A DNA stretch of 64,000 bases from Microplitis mediator (Eukaryota > Arthropoda > Insecta > Hymenoptera > Braconidae). The DNA lies in the NCBI RefSeq assembly GCF_029852145.1, contig NC_079971.1, forward strand, positions 24,826,563 to 24,890,562, given 5' to 3'. Of this stretch, positions 20,001 through 30,916 are shown piece by piece. Position 1 is the first letter of the stretch, and each line of letters opens with the position of its first letter. The notes under the pieces are model-generated. The model did no database searches. It saw nothing but the letters and a program-made list of their open reading frames with translations, and was not told the origin of the DNA. Made by a program: the position numbers and the translations under genes.

Positions 20001-23000
20001 ATTATTATGTTTATGACTAGAAAAAATATTAGCACTGCTACTGGTGTTATTTTAACACCGTAATAGTGTGCACTTACACCATTTTTAGACAGTGTAATTT
20101 TTTAAACAATCATTGTTTTGTTTAACACTAGGAAAAAATATTAACACCGTTCTCGGGGTTAAATTTAACACCGTGATAGTGTACACTTACACCATATTTT
20201 TGCAGTGAAATTTTTGAAACAATAATTACTTTTTCTAACACCGTGGAAAATATTAACACCGTTTTCAGGGTCAAATTTAACACCGTGATAGTGTGTATTT
20301 ACACCATTTTAGTGTAATTTTTGAAACAATAATTAGTTTTTTAACACCGTGGAAAATATTAAAACCGTTACCGATATCATTTTAACACCACTCTCAGGAT
20401 TAAATGTAACACCGTCGCAGGGTGCACTTACACCATTTTTACGGTGTAATTTTTTTAACAATAATTCTTTTTTTTTAACGCAGGAAAGTATTAATACTGG
20501 TGTTAATTTACACCCTTTCCAGGGTAAATTGAACACCAATAATTTTAACACCTGTACAGCATAAACTTCCACCGTTTTTTTTTACATTAAAGACTTTGTC
20601 AAGGATTTAAAAGTCAGCAAAAAAAAACATAAGCTCAGAATTAAGAAAAAAAGGCCTGCGATCAATGACGTGCACTTTTCATTCATCTATTTACCGGTTA
20701 TTGACTCAATTTTAAGATAAATTGAAACGTAAGTAAGTCCAGTTGATGGAAGCTATTTAACAGGCTGTTGTCTTTAAATTTGTACTGAAGGTTTTTTGCT
20801 CGTTAACTCCGAGGATTAAGACAAAGAGAGCGCTAGCGGGGATATCATCCCGATGTCTATCTGTATTTCCACATGATCGCAATGCGCGGACAAATGCCAG
20901 AGTATGTGTACAAGGTACATATTTTATTTGATTGAAACGACCGGTTTACATGCCTTGCGCTCACAAGTCGTAAATCATACGCTTGGATTATGTCAGGATG
21001 TCGCTTATTCGAGTATGCTAATGAGTACACCCTCTTTGAATTACTTTTATTGCATGTTAGTTTTTTAATAGCTCTCGAGATTTAAGATCAAGTGGATTTA
21101 TTTGGGAAAAATTTATTAGAATGCCTCGGAAAAATATTTTTTTTCTAAACTCTGATCTCAGATTTCGCCTGAAATGGAAACTGGTTTAGATTATAAACGA
21201 ATCTGGGGACGGAATCAATGAAAGTGCTGACGAATTGTAGAAAGATGTTACGTTATGATGAAACCAAAAGTAAACATCGGAGTTTTCTTGTGAATTTCGA
21301 TGACGTGATGAGATAAATTTTTTTTAGTGGGAGTAAAAAAATATAAATGGGCCTTTGTACTGAAAACGGAAGAATGGGCGCGGAGAAAATTATAGAAGAA
21401 GCTGGAAATCCTAAAGAAAGATGTAGGATGACAAAAAATAATAATTATTGTATGTTACAAAAAGGCATAGTGTGAAAAACACGGCAACAAAGTGACCAAG
21501 ACTCGTTTGTTGGTGATTTTTTGCGCTGGCGAATTCTTAACTTGGGCATTGGCTGGTTTTTTGGTTTTATTTTGCCCAGAGCCTTTCTTACTCTTCCTCT
21601 TTAAATATTGTTGAGTATAATAGTATTTCTTTGGCAAAGGGAATAGTAGAGAGGAGACTCGACGGGGGGCCGTGTCTGGAGGCCTTGGGCCCTGACTGGA
21701 CCCAACGGATTCATGGTGATGCCAAATGCCGTTGAGATATTTTGCACTCTTTCAAATTTATTTCGTTTATCCATAGAGATCTTTATCGATTATATATTTT
21801 TTTAATTGTTTTTAAATTTTTAAATACTCTTACAAAATAAATAAAAATATTTAAAAAAAAAAAAAAAAAAAAATTAATTTTGAAAAATGTGACTTGACAT
21901 TTCGAGACGCAGAAATTAATTTTGTCTAGTTTTTTCTGAACTAATTTTTGAAAAAAAAAAAAAAATTTCAGTTACAATTTTTAAAACGATAAAAAATTTT
22001 TTAATTTATTTCTGCACCAAATTTTTGATTAATTGAATTTTTTTTTCAAATCTAAATATATAGATTTTTTATTTAGTCGGTAGAGAAAATATGGGGTGAG
22101 TTAGACAGCCCAAAATGTATGACCATTTCAATATTTCGATCGAAAAAAAATTATTTTATTACAGATCCTTGTGAAAAATCATATATGAATGTATATGCTA
22201 CATATATTATCTATATATGTCATATATTTCTATGTATATAGAATATATGGAGCATATATAACTCATATATAAATATTGATCATATATGCTGTATATATGA
22301 TTCGTGCATGGAGTATACCTGATACTTATATAAAACATATATAGTTCATATATAAACAATATATAAATCATATAGAACATATGTAAATCGTATATAAATC
22401 ACATACATATGGAGCATATATCAATCGCAAATGGATCATATGTAAATCAGATAAAGAGCATATATGTATCACATATGGAGCAAATATGAATCATATATGA
22501 AGCATGGATAAATTACATATGGATCACATGTATCATATATGGAGCAAATATGAATCACATATGGGTCATATGTGAACCATATAAGGAGCATATATGTCAT
22601 CAATATTTATATATGAATCATACATGGTCATATATAAATATTGACCATATATGCTACATAGATGGAGCATATATAAATTACACATGGATCATATATGAAT
22701 CATATAAGGAGCATATATGTGTCATATATGGATCATATGTATCATATATGGAGCAAATATGAATCACATATGGGTCATATGTGAACCATATAAGGAGCAT
22801 ATATGAATCATACGTGGTCATATATAAATATTGACCATATATATGCTACATAAATGGAGCATATATAAATCACACATGAATCATATGTGAATCATATAAG
22901 GAGCATATATGTGTCATATATGAATCGCATATGGATCATATGTGAAATATACATAGAGCATATGTGTGTCATATATGAAGCATATATGTCATATATGCAG

Positions 23001-26000
23001 CAAATATAAATCATATATGGATCATGGATCATGTGTGAATCAAATATGGGCATATATGAATGATATATGGAGCATTTATAAATCATATATGGATCATATG
23101 TGAAACATACATGGATCATATGTGAAACATACATGGATCATATGTGAAACATACATGGATCATATAAAAATGGTATATATCTAGACTTCAAGTCTTATAT
23201 ATTTATAAATAATAATTACATAAATTCTAATTTACGTCAGAATGACTTTGTCCCAATATATCGTCTCTTAACGTCTGTTCAAAACAATTCAATTCTAATT
23301 CAGAAAAAAAAAAAAGAGATTAAAAAAACAAAATCCATAGGCCTGTCTATCAATCCAACAGGCCGATACCCCCCGTGGAAAGATCGTCGATTTGATCTGC
23401 CGAAATTCCACATCGATGAATTTGAATCGAGAGATCCATCTGCAGGGCATCCATCAACCTGCGAGTCAATGCGAATAGCCAAATAAAAAAAAGTAAAACA
23501 ATGAATTGACTGGCATTAAAGATCATTATCGAGTATATAGAAACTCTGGATAGATTTTTAAGACTAAAGACTCCGGACCATTATTTTATCTTAATCTACG
23601 GTTTATTCATCTGCTGCTTACTTATTTTCTTATTTATTAAGTTTTATCTTTTTGGTCGTTTATGGTTTTAAAATTTTTTTTTATTTGCGTTTGGATATGT
23701 CGCGATCTACATGGACAGTCGTTGGCGAGATGGAAATAAATTTAATTAAGATTAGGTATTCTCGGAACTTTTGGGTGGAGAATACTTTCGGTAGATGTAG
23801 AATCTGTTAAAAGAATTTTAAAAATACAGGTTATACTTTTGCGGTTTGACCTTCTTGCCCATTCCTTTATTTTATCCTTTAAATAACTATTTTTATTTCG
23901 TCTTATCTAATTCCCAATGAAATAACACTCGGCTATTTAATAAATTTATTTTATTTTATATTTTTATAATGAGATAATTAATTTTTATTTTTAATCCAAA
24001 ATATCTCTGGTCAAAATAAACCACAAGAAAAAAATTTTTTTCTATTGAAAAGAACTAAAAAAGAATGGGGTAAGTTGATCAGCCGGGAAAATTTAAAATT
24101 TCCAGTGAATTTTTTTTTTTTTTGTCGGAAAAATTTGACTTTGAGGTAAAATGAGCCGCGATTGTAAAAAAAATTTTTTCTATTCAAAAATACTAAAAAA
24201 TGGGGTAAGTTGATCAGTCTAAAAAAAAAATTTCTGTAAATTTTTTTTCGTTTTTGTCAGAAAAAGTTTAGAGGTAAAATGGGCCGTTGAAAAAAAAATT
24301 TTTTTTATTTTAAAAAATTTGGTGACGTTTGGAGAAAAATGGGGCAAGTTGATCAGCTCAAAAAATTGGTCTATTTAAAATTTCCATTGAATTTTTTTTG
24401 TTTTTGTCAGAAAAAGTTCATTTTGAGGTAAAATGAGCCACGATTGTAAAAAAAATTTTTTCTATTCAAAAATACTAAAAAACGGGGTAAGTTGATCAGT
24501 CGAAAAAAAAAATTTTCTGTAAATTTTTTTTTCAAATTTGTCAGAAAAAGTCCAGAGGTAAAATGAGCCGTTGAAAAAAAAAAATTGTTGATGTTTGGAG
24601 AAAAATGGGGCAAGTTGATCAGCCGGGAAAATTTAAAATTTCCAGTGAATTTTTTTAGTTTTGTCAAAAAAAGTTGACTTTGAGGTAAAATGGGCCACAA
24701 TTCAAAAAAAATTTAATTGGTCTCCTGTCAGACCTGAACTCGCGCCATTTTTCAAAAACCGTAACTGCGCATTCAAATAAAAAAAAAAAATTTTGGTCTT
24801 AATGATGTCTCATTTTACCCCAGGTTCCTCTACAGTCAATCCACTGGCATTCGAACGAATGTTTATAAAAATTTATTAAGGAATTCGTTGCCTTTTGTTT
24901 AAAAAATCAGCGATTTCGTAAAGAATAATAAAATACTTTTAAAAAAGCCCTTTGTCTCCCCATAAAGAGAATCTCCCGCTCTTTCTTTTACACATATGCC
25001 GGCTTCTTAATCTTCCTTTAATTCCTCAAGTCGCTTTCTTTTTTTATTCATTTTCACCTTCTCCTCCCCCAGCTCCTCCTTTCTTTTAACTTTTTTTATT
25101 ACTATTATCTTTCTCCGTTTCTTCATCCCGCTTCTTCTTACAAGCTTATAACCACCAGTATTTCTTTTACTCTCTTATGTCTTTTTGCGGCGACAGGTTC
25201 CAAAGATCTCCCGAGAGAGTACAATCTCTGCGGAGAAATTTCAGGCGTACAAATAAAAAAAAACCGATGCAGAATAAGAAGAAGAAGAAGTAAAAGAACA
25301 CACGCTAACAAAAATAATCGAATAAAAACGGCTTTAAGAGAAGAAATGTGAGCGATAAAAAGCTAAATCTAAATTACTGAGCATCGATTTTTCTGTTCGA
25401 CAAAACCACGGATCAAAAACCAGAGGCTCCGATTTTAAATTCAAATTAATGTTAAATTTTTTTAGTGTCAAAATATATTTACCAGCAGATTGACGACACC
25501 CGAATGATCATCGACCCAGGCCAGAATTATGTCTGCTCCTTTCATGTGACCTTTGTCATTAAAACCGATTCCGATGTATCCCCTAGTTTTGGCGGACACT
25601 TTAAAAGTTACGACTTCCTCATCCGAGGGGTCCCATTCCAGCAGAACCTCTCCGTTGTCATCCAGAAACTCATGCCGGGTAAAATTCACACCCTTGACAT
25701 CCCTCCGAAATCGGGAAATTTCTTTTTCCTGCACGACCGCTTCTACTTTTTTTGATCTTTTCATCTCCGGATCTACAAAAGTCGGCCGGAAAACTTCTTT
25801 GCTCCTGACATTCATCAACTCTTTCTCCGAACCATCTTTCACTGGATCCAGAACTTGGGTTTCCCAAAGTCTTGGCACTCGTCCAACCCCAAAACCCTCC
25901 AGTATTTCAAGCTGCCGGTTATTCTTAACGTATTCGAAATCCCGATTCAAATTCTTCTCGTTCAAATTCGGGATATCCATGTCGTCGTGCTTCAGCACCG

Positions 26001-26250
26001 GAAGCTTTACCGGTTTCTTCTCCACCCGTTTGCCAATCCGCCAGTTTTCGTCAACATCCAGCCGCTGTTTCTTAAAGTCTCCAATTTTAAACGAAACCTT
26101 CGGACTTCTTTTATTCCTCTTATTTGAAAATCTTGGCAACTTTTTACGGTGTAAGTTTGTCCTCATGGTTTCGTCCATGTGCTCGACATACAGATCCAGA
26201 AGATCTGCCTGGACCACCATAAAAAATGTTAAGAAAACCCACAATTTCAT
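16521..26250 (-). CDS. Moxd1: DBH-like copper monooxygenase, MOXD1 family (DOMON domain)
   Basis: Seen: exons 26250-25483, 18896-18744, 18427-18170, 18103-17914, 17845-17580, 17503-17085 and 17001-16521 (phases 0,0,0,1,0,2) encode 844 residues. The order is: signal peptide 1-16 (MKLWVFLTFFMVVQA); a basic pro-region of about 170 residues with dibasic sites (RNKRSPK, RFRRDVK); a DOMON domain about 190-305; and the two copper type II ascorbate-dependent monooxygenase domains. Copper ligands by analogy with PHM are all present: H407 and H408 (VHHM), H482 (EVHYNN), H560 and H562 (HSH), M635 (QEMC). A C-terminal hydrophobic stretch (VVISAGIVSLPNIFIIFAALCIFF) suggests a membrane or GPI-type anchor. 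Known: MOXD1 proteins resemble dopamine beta-hydroxylase and reside in the ER/secretory path; their substrate is unsettled. The extra pro-region makes this longer than human MOXD1 (about 613). Confidence 0.93.
17085..17503 (-). CDS. Moxd1: Moxd1 exon 6: CuM site
   Basis: Acceptor TTTCCAG|CTGCTT, donor ACTGG|GTAAGG (phase 2). It carries VVLHSHLAGR (H560, H562), LPGDELITEC and TQEMCLAFVVYYP (M635), the complete CuM ligand set. Confidence 0.9.
17580..17845 (-). CDS. Moxd1: Moxd1 exon 5: third CuH ligand
   Basis: Acceptor TTGCAG|GCGATT, donor GCA|GTAAGT. It carries YYMLEVHYNNP (H482) and YCDTHCTDA. Confidence 0.9.
17914..18103 (-). CDS. Moxd1: Moxd1 exon 4: CuH-site His pair
   Basis: Acceptor TTTACAG|TTCGAA, donor AAAG|GTATTG (phase 1). 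It carries EALVHHMILYEC with the H407/H408 pair and the cysteines of the N-domain. Confidence 0.9.
18170..18427 (-). CDS. Moxd1: Moxd1 exon 3: start of copper monooxygenase N-domain
   Basis: Acceptor TTTGCAG|GAAGAC, donor GGG|GTATGG. It encodes RVLWAMHEADPE, a proline-rich linker, then TVYWCKIF and KKHHMIG, hallmarks of the family. Confidence 0.9.
18744..18896 (-). CDS. Moxd1: Moxd1 exon 2: end of DOMON domain
   Basis: The acceptor is TTTCTAG|GATTCA and the donor ACC|GTAAGC. It encodes 51 residues, including NDTHTSVTFSRRWQTCD, which aligns with NSTHTIIEFTRELHTCD of MOXD1. It starts exactly where exon 1 stops in the family alignment, so no exon appears to be missing in the long intron. Confidence 0.88.
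19430..20580. repeat. Satellite of about 112-bp units with taacaccg/acttacacc motifs
   Basis: The word taacaccg recurs at 19468, 19588, 19722, 19831, 19943, 20053, 20166, 20278 and 20407, giving spacings of 109-134 bp. Each unit also carries gtgta..cttacaccattttt, agtgtaattttt and aataattattttttt. Nine or more degenerate copies are present, within Moxd1 intron 1. Confidence 0.85.
22180..23175. repeat. Degenerate catatatg/ggagcatat array
   Basis: About 1 kb of repeated 10-14-bp words (catatatg, gaatcatatatgg, ggagcatatatg, atgtgaaacatac) with longer nested duplications, for example atatgaatcacatatgggtc near 22547 and again near 22756. Nearly every word is self-complementary. ORFs through it (for example 22550-22762) are repeat translations. 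Confidence 0.85.
24055..24830. repeat. Tandem array of about 135-bp units with dimeric higher-order pattern
   Basis: The word gggg(t/c)aagttgatcag recurs at 24067, 24202, 24341, 24484 and 24607. Units 1, 3 and 5 share aaaatttcca(g/t)tgaatttt, while units 2 and 4 share agtc(t/g)aaaaaaaaa and ctgtaaattttt, so the real period is a dimer of about 270 bp. Each unit also has gaggtaaaatg(a/g)gcc. Confidence 0.75.
25483..26250 (-). CDS. Moxd1: Moxd1 exon 1: signal peptide, pro-region and first part of DOMON
   Basis: ATG at 26250 (chosen over an in-frame GTG two codons upstream) begins the signal peptide. The donor is CTGCTG|GTAAAT, phase 0. The DOMON strand TTRGYIGIGF-like segment reads KTRGYIGIGFNDKGHMKGADI and continues in exon 2 after a 6.6-kb intron. 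Confidence 0.9.
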
Positions 26251-26310
26251 TGTCACTAAAAATTAAACCATCAAAACATTTTACTTAAAAAAAAAACTTT
26301 TAACTTTCGC

Positions 26311-26341
26311 ACTGAAAATTCCTTCTACGTCTCAAAATATA
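26311..26341 (-). promoter_or_regulatory. Candidate Moxd1 core promoter
   Basis: On the minus strand TATATTTT (26341-26334) is followed by an initiator TCAGT (26315-26311). The A at 26313 is 28 bp from the first T, and a 62-bp leader runs to the ATG. The spacing is right, but the TATA sequence is not perfect. Confidence 0.45.
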
Positions 26342-26459
26342 AATGGATTTTACGAAGCCGCGTATAGGCTGACTATCATTTGGACACTGGCATGTTTAAC
26401 GGACGACAGTTGTGCCGGTACTAATTTAAACACGCGTCTGTCTTTCCCGAGTTTTTAAA

Positions 26460-28155
26460 CTCCATGCATGTGTGTTTTCCCCCATACCATAAAACACCAC
26501 ACACACACACGCACACACAAGCATAATTTCATTCGGTCTTTCTCTCCATCCAAACCCCGAGGATATACACGCAGCTGCTTACCTGTTCCAGGTTGCTTGT
26601 GTTCGGTAAGACTCGGCGTGCGCTCGGTCCCTTCCCTACTAGAGCTGCTTCTTTACGGCTCCCTACTCTAATTTTTGCCGGACCGCTGGGCCCGACGTTG
26701 GGCACCGTTGGGTCTTGTAATGTCAGCCGTTGGGCCTTACTCTCAATCGCTCGGGCCCAGTGTACCAGACCTCAATCCCCTCCACTTTCTCATTCTTTTT
26801 CTTTGTTTATTTTATTTTTCCCTCGCTCCCGGCTACCAATTCGCTGTGCAATACGTCCCCTTGTTATTGTAGTCCCCGAGGGTAAAAACCGCTCCTGAGA
26901 ATAGCTACCGTTTATTTTTAATCCTCAATTGTCTCAATATATAACGACATATTTATTTATTACATTTAAATTTGAATTTTTTAAATTTTACATACGACCT
27001 AAAATTTTATATTTTTTTAAAGTTTGATATTTTATTAAAAATACGTTTTACCCCAGGTATAAACGGGCGTTTTCTATGCACGGTACCAAACTGGAATTTC
27101 TTTTTCATCTCAAATAATGGGACTACCTAAAGAAATTGCAACGTTTTCTCGGAATTCAATTTTACCCGGTCGATTGATTTTTTTTTATATATTTCTATGG
27201 CTGCTTTTGAATTTCGGAGGAATTTTTTTACTTTTTTTCAGAACCTGCTAATCTCATAATTATAATTAATGCATTTGTTTCTGGGAAGTTATTTATTTTT
27301 CCCTAGGATAAGGATAATGAGGATCCGAAGGAAGTCGGTATTTTATAAGTGTAGCAGCCAGGTTGGATTTTTTTTTTATGTATAATATGAAGATTAAAAA
27401 AAAATATGATGGAAAGATCTAGACAGTTTCCTGCGGAAGTGTTTTTGTAATCGGATCCAAAACTTAAATAAAATGAATAGAATGAAGAGGATCGTAGTGG
27501 TTGGAGCGGCAATGTCGGTATTATGGATATTACATACATATACATATATATATGTATGTAAAATGGAGAGATATGAGAGTGTATGTATAAGAGGGGTGTA
27601 AAACCAACTGCAGCAGATGTGAACTTATGGCACGCGCCCCTTCTGTACCCAGTGACTCTCAATCATTGAGTCCTGTCCTGTTTCAAAAATTTTCATTCAA
27701 ATTTATAACAACGGTCTTATGATTCTACCAACGGACATAAAAATCGGGAGTTTATTATTTTGAAAACTATGACGGGGAAGTGGAAGTCGGAAACTGGGAC
27801 TCGGAATTGGGTCAAAAAGGCCTAGGTGCTCATCTTCGACAGTAGTTTTATTATCTTTTGACACTTGGCGTAATTTCCGCACGTGCTGAAGCCAGTGGAT
27901 CAAATTACTCAGCATTATACGTATTTTTAAAACTTGATATGGAAATTCTATACTTTTTATACGATAGGGTGACGATCCGATCACGTCCAAAGACTTCCTT
28001 AAATTTTTTTTTTTAAATCAATTGCATTTGAAAGTCTGCTGACTAGACAATCGGAATATTTTATTAGTTTTTTTGAAAATTGGCGGGAAATTTAAAAAAT
28101 TTAAATTAATCTGGTGATAAAAAATTTATTTTACCAGAATTTGGTTTTTAAAAAA
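26460..28155. other. Spacer upstream of Moxd1
   Basis: Mixed-composition sequence, including a CA microsatellite at about 26500-26520. No gene was identified. Short ORFs here lack start, splice or domain support. Confidence 0.45.
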
Positions 28156-29193
28156 CAGGGATGGGCAAAATAGGATTTAATAAATACTGAGTATTTAAGT
28201 AAAATTTAACTTGAAACCCAAATTAATTATTGGTACGTGTCTAAAAAATACTTATCCTCAGAAACAGAAAAAGTACTAAATAGTTTGTAACTTAGTATTT
28301 TTCACGATTTATCTATATTAAATACATTGTACTTGTTGTAGTACTTTTTACTTAAATTTGATATGAGTACTAAGCATAATTGTAATTACAACTTATAATT
28401 GTCACAGTATCTATTAAAAAAAAATTTTTAATACTTATTCTATCACTACCAGAACTTTACATACGACGATTGAGACTTAAAATTATCATTTTTGAATATA
28501 CTATTGCACTCCTAAGATTTTAATAGTCAAATTTATTCATTAGATGATATTAATATATTATTGTCAAATTTATACTGTTTAGTTCAAATAAGTGCACGCG
28601 TACAGTTTATGCTTCAGCTTCAACCAGTAATCTAATCAATCATTTTTATATACCCGAGCAAAAATTATTATATTAAATTTTATAACATCATTTCTTTACG
28701 GGTTCTTAAAAAAAAAAAAAAACTTTTTTCTATTGACATAAAATTTAAAATAAAAAGTTCTTGTAGAGTTAAAAGGTTTAATCGTTTTAATTTATTATTG
28801 GCTCAACTTCTATAGTCAATCTAAAAAATACTCTGGGAGTTTTTAATTATTTTTTGTTAGAAATACCAATGATCTAGTACTTAAATGCAACTTTTAATCT
28901 CAGTACAAATGTACTTAGTACTTGAACCGTTCTATGAGTACAAAAGTATTCTTATTTAGTTTAAAAATAAAATACTAAATACTATTGTATTTAGTACTAG
29001 GAAAAATTAAAAGTATTTGTAATTAGATAATAAATAAAATACTAAGTACTTCGGTATGTCGTATTGAGTACTTGTTCAAAATACTAATTACTTGCATATT
29101 TTTACTCTACAAAAAAAAAATTATTATATATCAAAGTATTTATTACTTAATTAGTACTTAAAATACAAATGTACTTGAGTATGCCCATCACTG
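28156..29193. mobile_element. hAT-like non-autonomous element
   Basis: The left end CAGGGATGGGCA and right end TGCCCATCACTG are inverted repeats of the type found on hAT elements. Flanking 8-mers TTAAAAAA (28148-28155) and TTGAAAAA (29194-29201) match at 7 of 8 positions, as expected for an aged 8-bp target duplication. The interior consists of degenerate agtactta/taagtact words and has no transposase ORF. Confidence 0.7.
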
Positions 29194-29201
29194 TTGAAAA
29201 A

Positions 29202-30458
29202 TTACAAGTAAAAATGTCCTCAGTAATAAAACCTTAAATTTTTCGAGCGAGTTCACAACCCAGAGATTTTGGTCTTATGGTTGTTATTAAGGGCAGCTAT
29301 TGCTGCTTAATGAAATACAAATGGCTTTCTCCGGGGTATATACTTGTGGGCTCGCGTATTATCTTTTTGTACATAAGCCCCAGGGTATATATATAAATAT
29401 ACATATATATTTTAAGAGAAGCCTCGGTGGGTTTCGCCGCGTCTCGAAGATCGAATTAATTGGCCGCGAAAACCTGTTTGGGATCTACCGGCTGTAGTAT
29501 ACTGGGTTGTAAAAATTTATCCGGCTCTTCCGTAGCCCCCAGGCCTCACTAAATTAATCTATATCAACACTCTTTTATTATATATTATCGGAAAGATAAT
29601 ATAAAGCATATTGATAACATTTTAATTCTCAATAATTATATTGGAAAATTTATGTGCTCATATTTTTGGAGGTATGCCAGGAATGTGTCGGAACCGTGTC
29701 GATGACAATTGATCGGAAAAATCAAAGGCTCGGGTAGATTTGGGTAAATGTTTTCTTTTGGGATATACTTTGTAAGAATCTTTCACGTAATGCTTATATA
29801 TGTTTATATATATGTGTGTTGTGATGCCAAGAGGTCTAGAAGTCTAGTCTCACTCCTGGCTCCTGGGTCTTGAATCCTGAGTAGAGAATTTTATGTGAGA
29901 GTCTAGTCCTTTTTTGCGGCAGGGACAAGTACGCGACCAGCTGGCGGTTACAATTGACATCCTCTCCTTTGTCCAACTTAACGACATTTTGGATTGTCTT
30001 GTTTTGTCTTGTATGCATAATTATTTTTCTTAACAATTATAGCCATTGATTTTTTTATTTACTCATCTGTTTACTAATTACTGTAATTTTTATTCTTGTT
30101 ATCGGACATGAGTTTCATTAATAATTAAATTTATTAAGTAATTTTTTTTTATTAATTTATTTAATTAATTAATTTTGAGCGATGGAATTTAAAAATTTAA
30201 ATCGAGTATTCAAACCGGAGTTCAGTAAGCGGACGGAATTTACTCAAATTATTTTTTTTTTTATTTTGAAATTTACTGGAGAAAAATTCAAATTTTACGA
30301 ATCAGCAAAATTTTAATTTTTTGAAAATATCTTCGAATTTATAAAAGTGACAGTTTCAAATAAACGCGCGAAATTTAAAATTTTAAAATCAAAATTTCCT
30401 AATTAGCTTTTGAGAAAAAAATTTAAAAAATTTGACTTTTTTCAAAATTTGATTATTT

Positions 30459-30501
<43 letters not shown>

Positions 30502-30916
30502 ATTATTTAAAAAAAAATATTATCAGTTATTTTGTATTTGTGACGACGAATTTGTAATTTCTATGGTTTTGATGTTAAAAATAAAAGATCGATAATAAAA
30601 AATTCCCAGCGATATAAAATATTCCGCGCAATTGTCATTGAAGGTTATAACGTCCATAAAAAAGTTATTTTGTATTCATCGTGCAAAATTATTCTCGGAC
30701 GTCACTCCCGTGTTGTTGACAACTCCTGCAAAGTGCGATATCGAATTGAAAATCCCAGCGGGTCTTGAGAAAATTTGTAATTATTTTTTTTTGTTCTCAA
30801 CTCATCGTACTATTGTACAATTTAAAACTCGTATCGTGATCATGTTTTATAAACATCAACCACGAGGAGAATTTTAAAATACCTTTAATTTACCATACGC
30901 TTGTATGCAGTATGTA
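29202..30916. other. Spacer without recognised gene
   Basis: AT-rich, with a 32-base poly-A run at 30467-30498. Nothing coding is supported. Confidence 0.45.

Larger units (their letters stand above)
18897..25482 (-). other. Moxd1 intron 1 (6.6 kb), satellite-rich
   Basis: The first intron separates the two halves of the DOMON domain. It contains three unrelated tandem arrays, listed separately, plus poly-A tracts near 21.85 kb. No additional coding exon was found. Confidence 0.8.

Noticed and set aside
22550..23134. Tyr/His/Ile-rich ORFs in both strands
   Set aside because: They are translations of the catatatg satellite.
25553..26266. 237-residue ORF on the plus strand
   Set aside because: It is opposite Moxd1 exon 1, which has a signal peptide and DOMON domain and joins exon 2 in frame.
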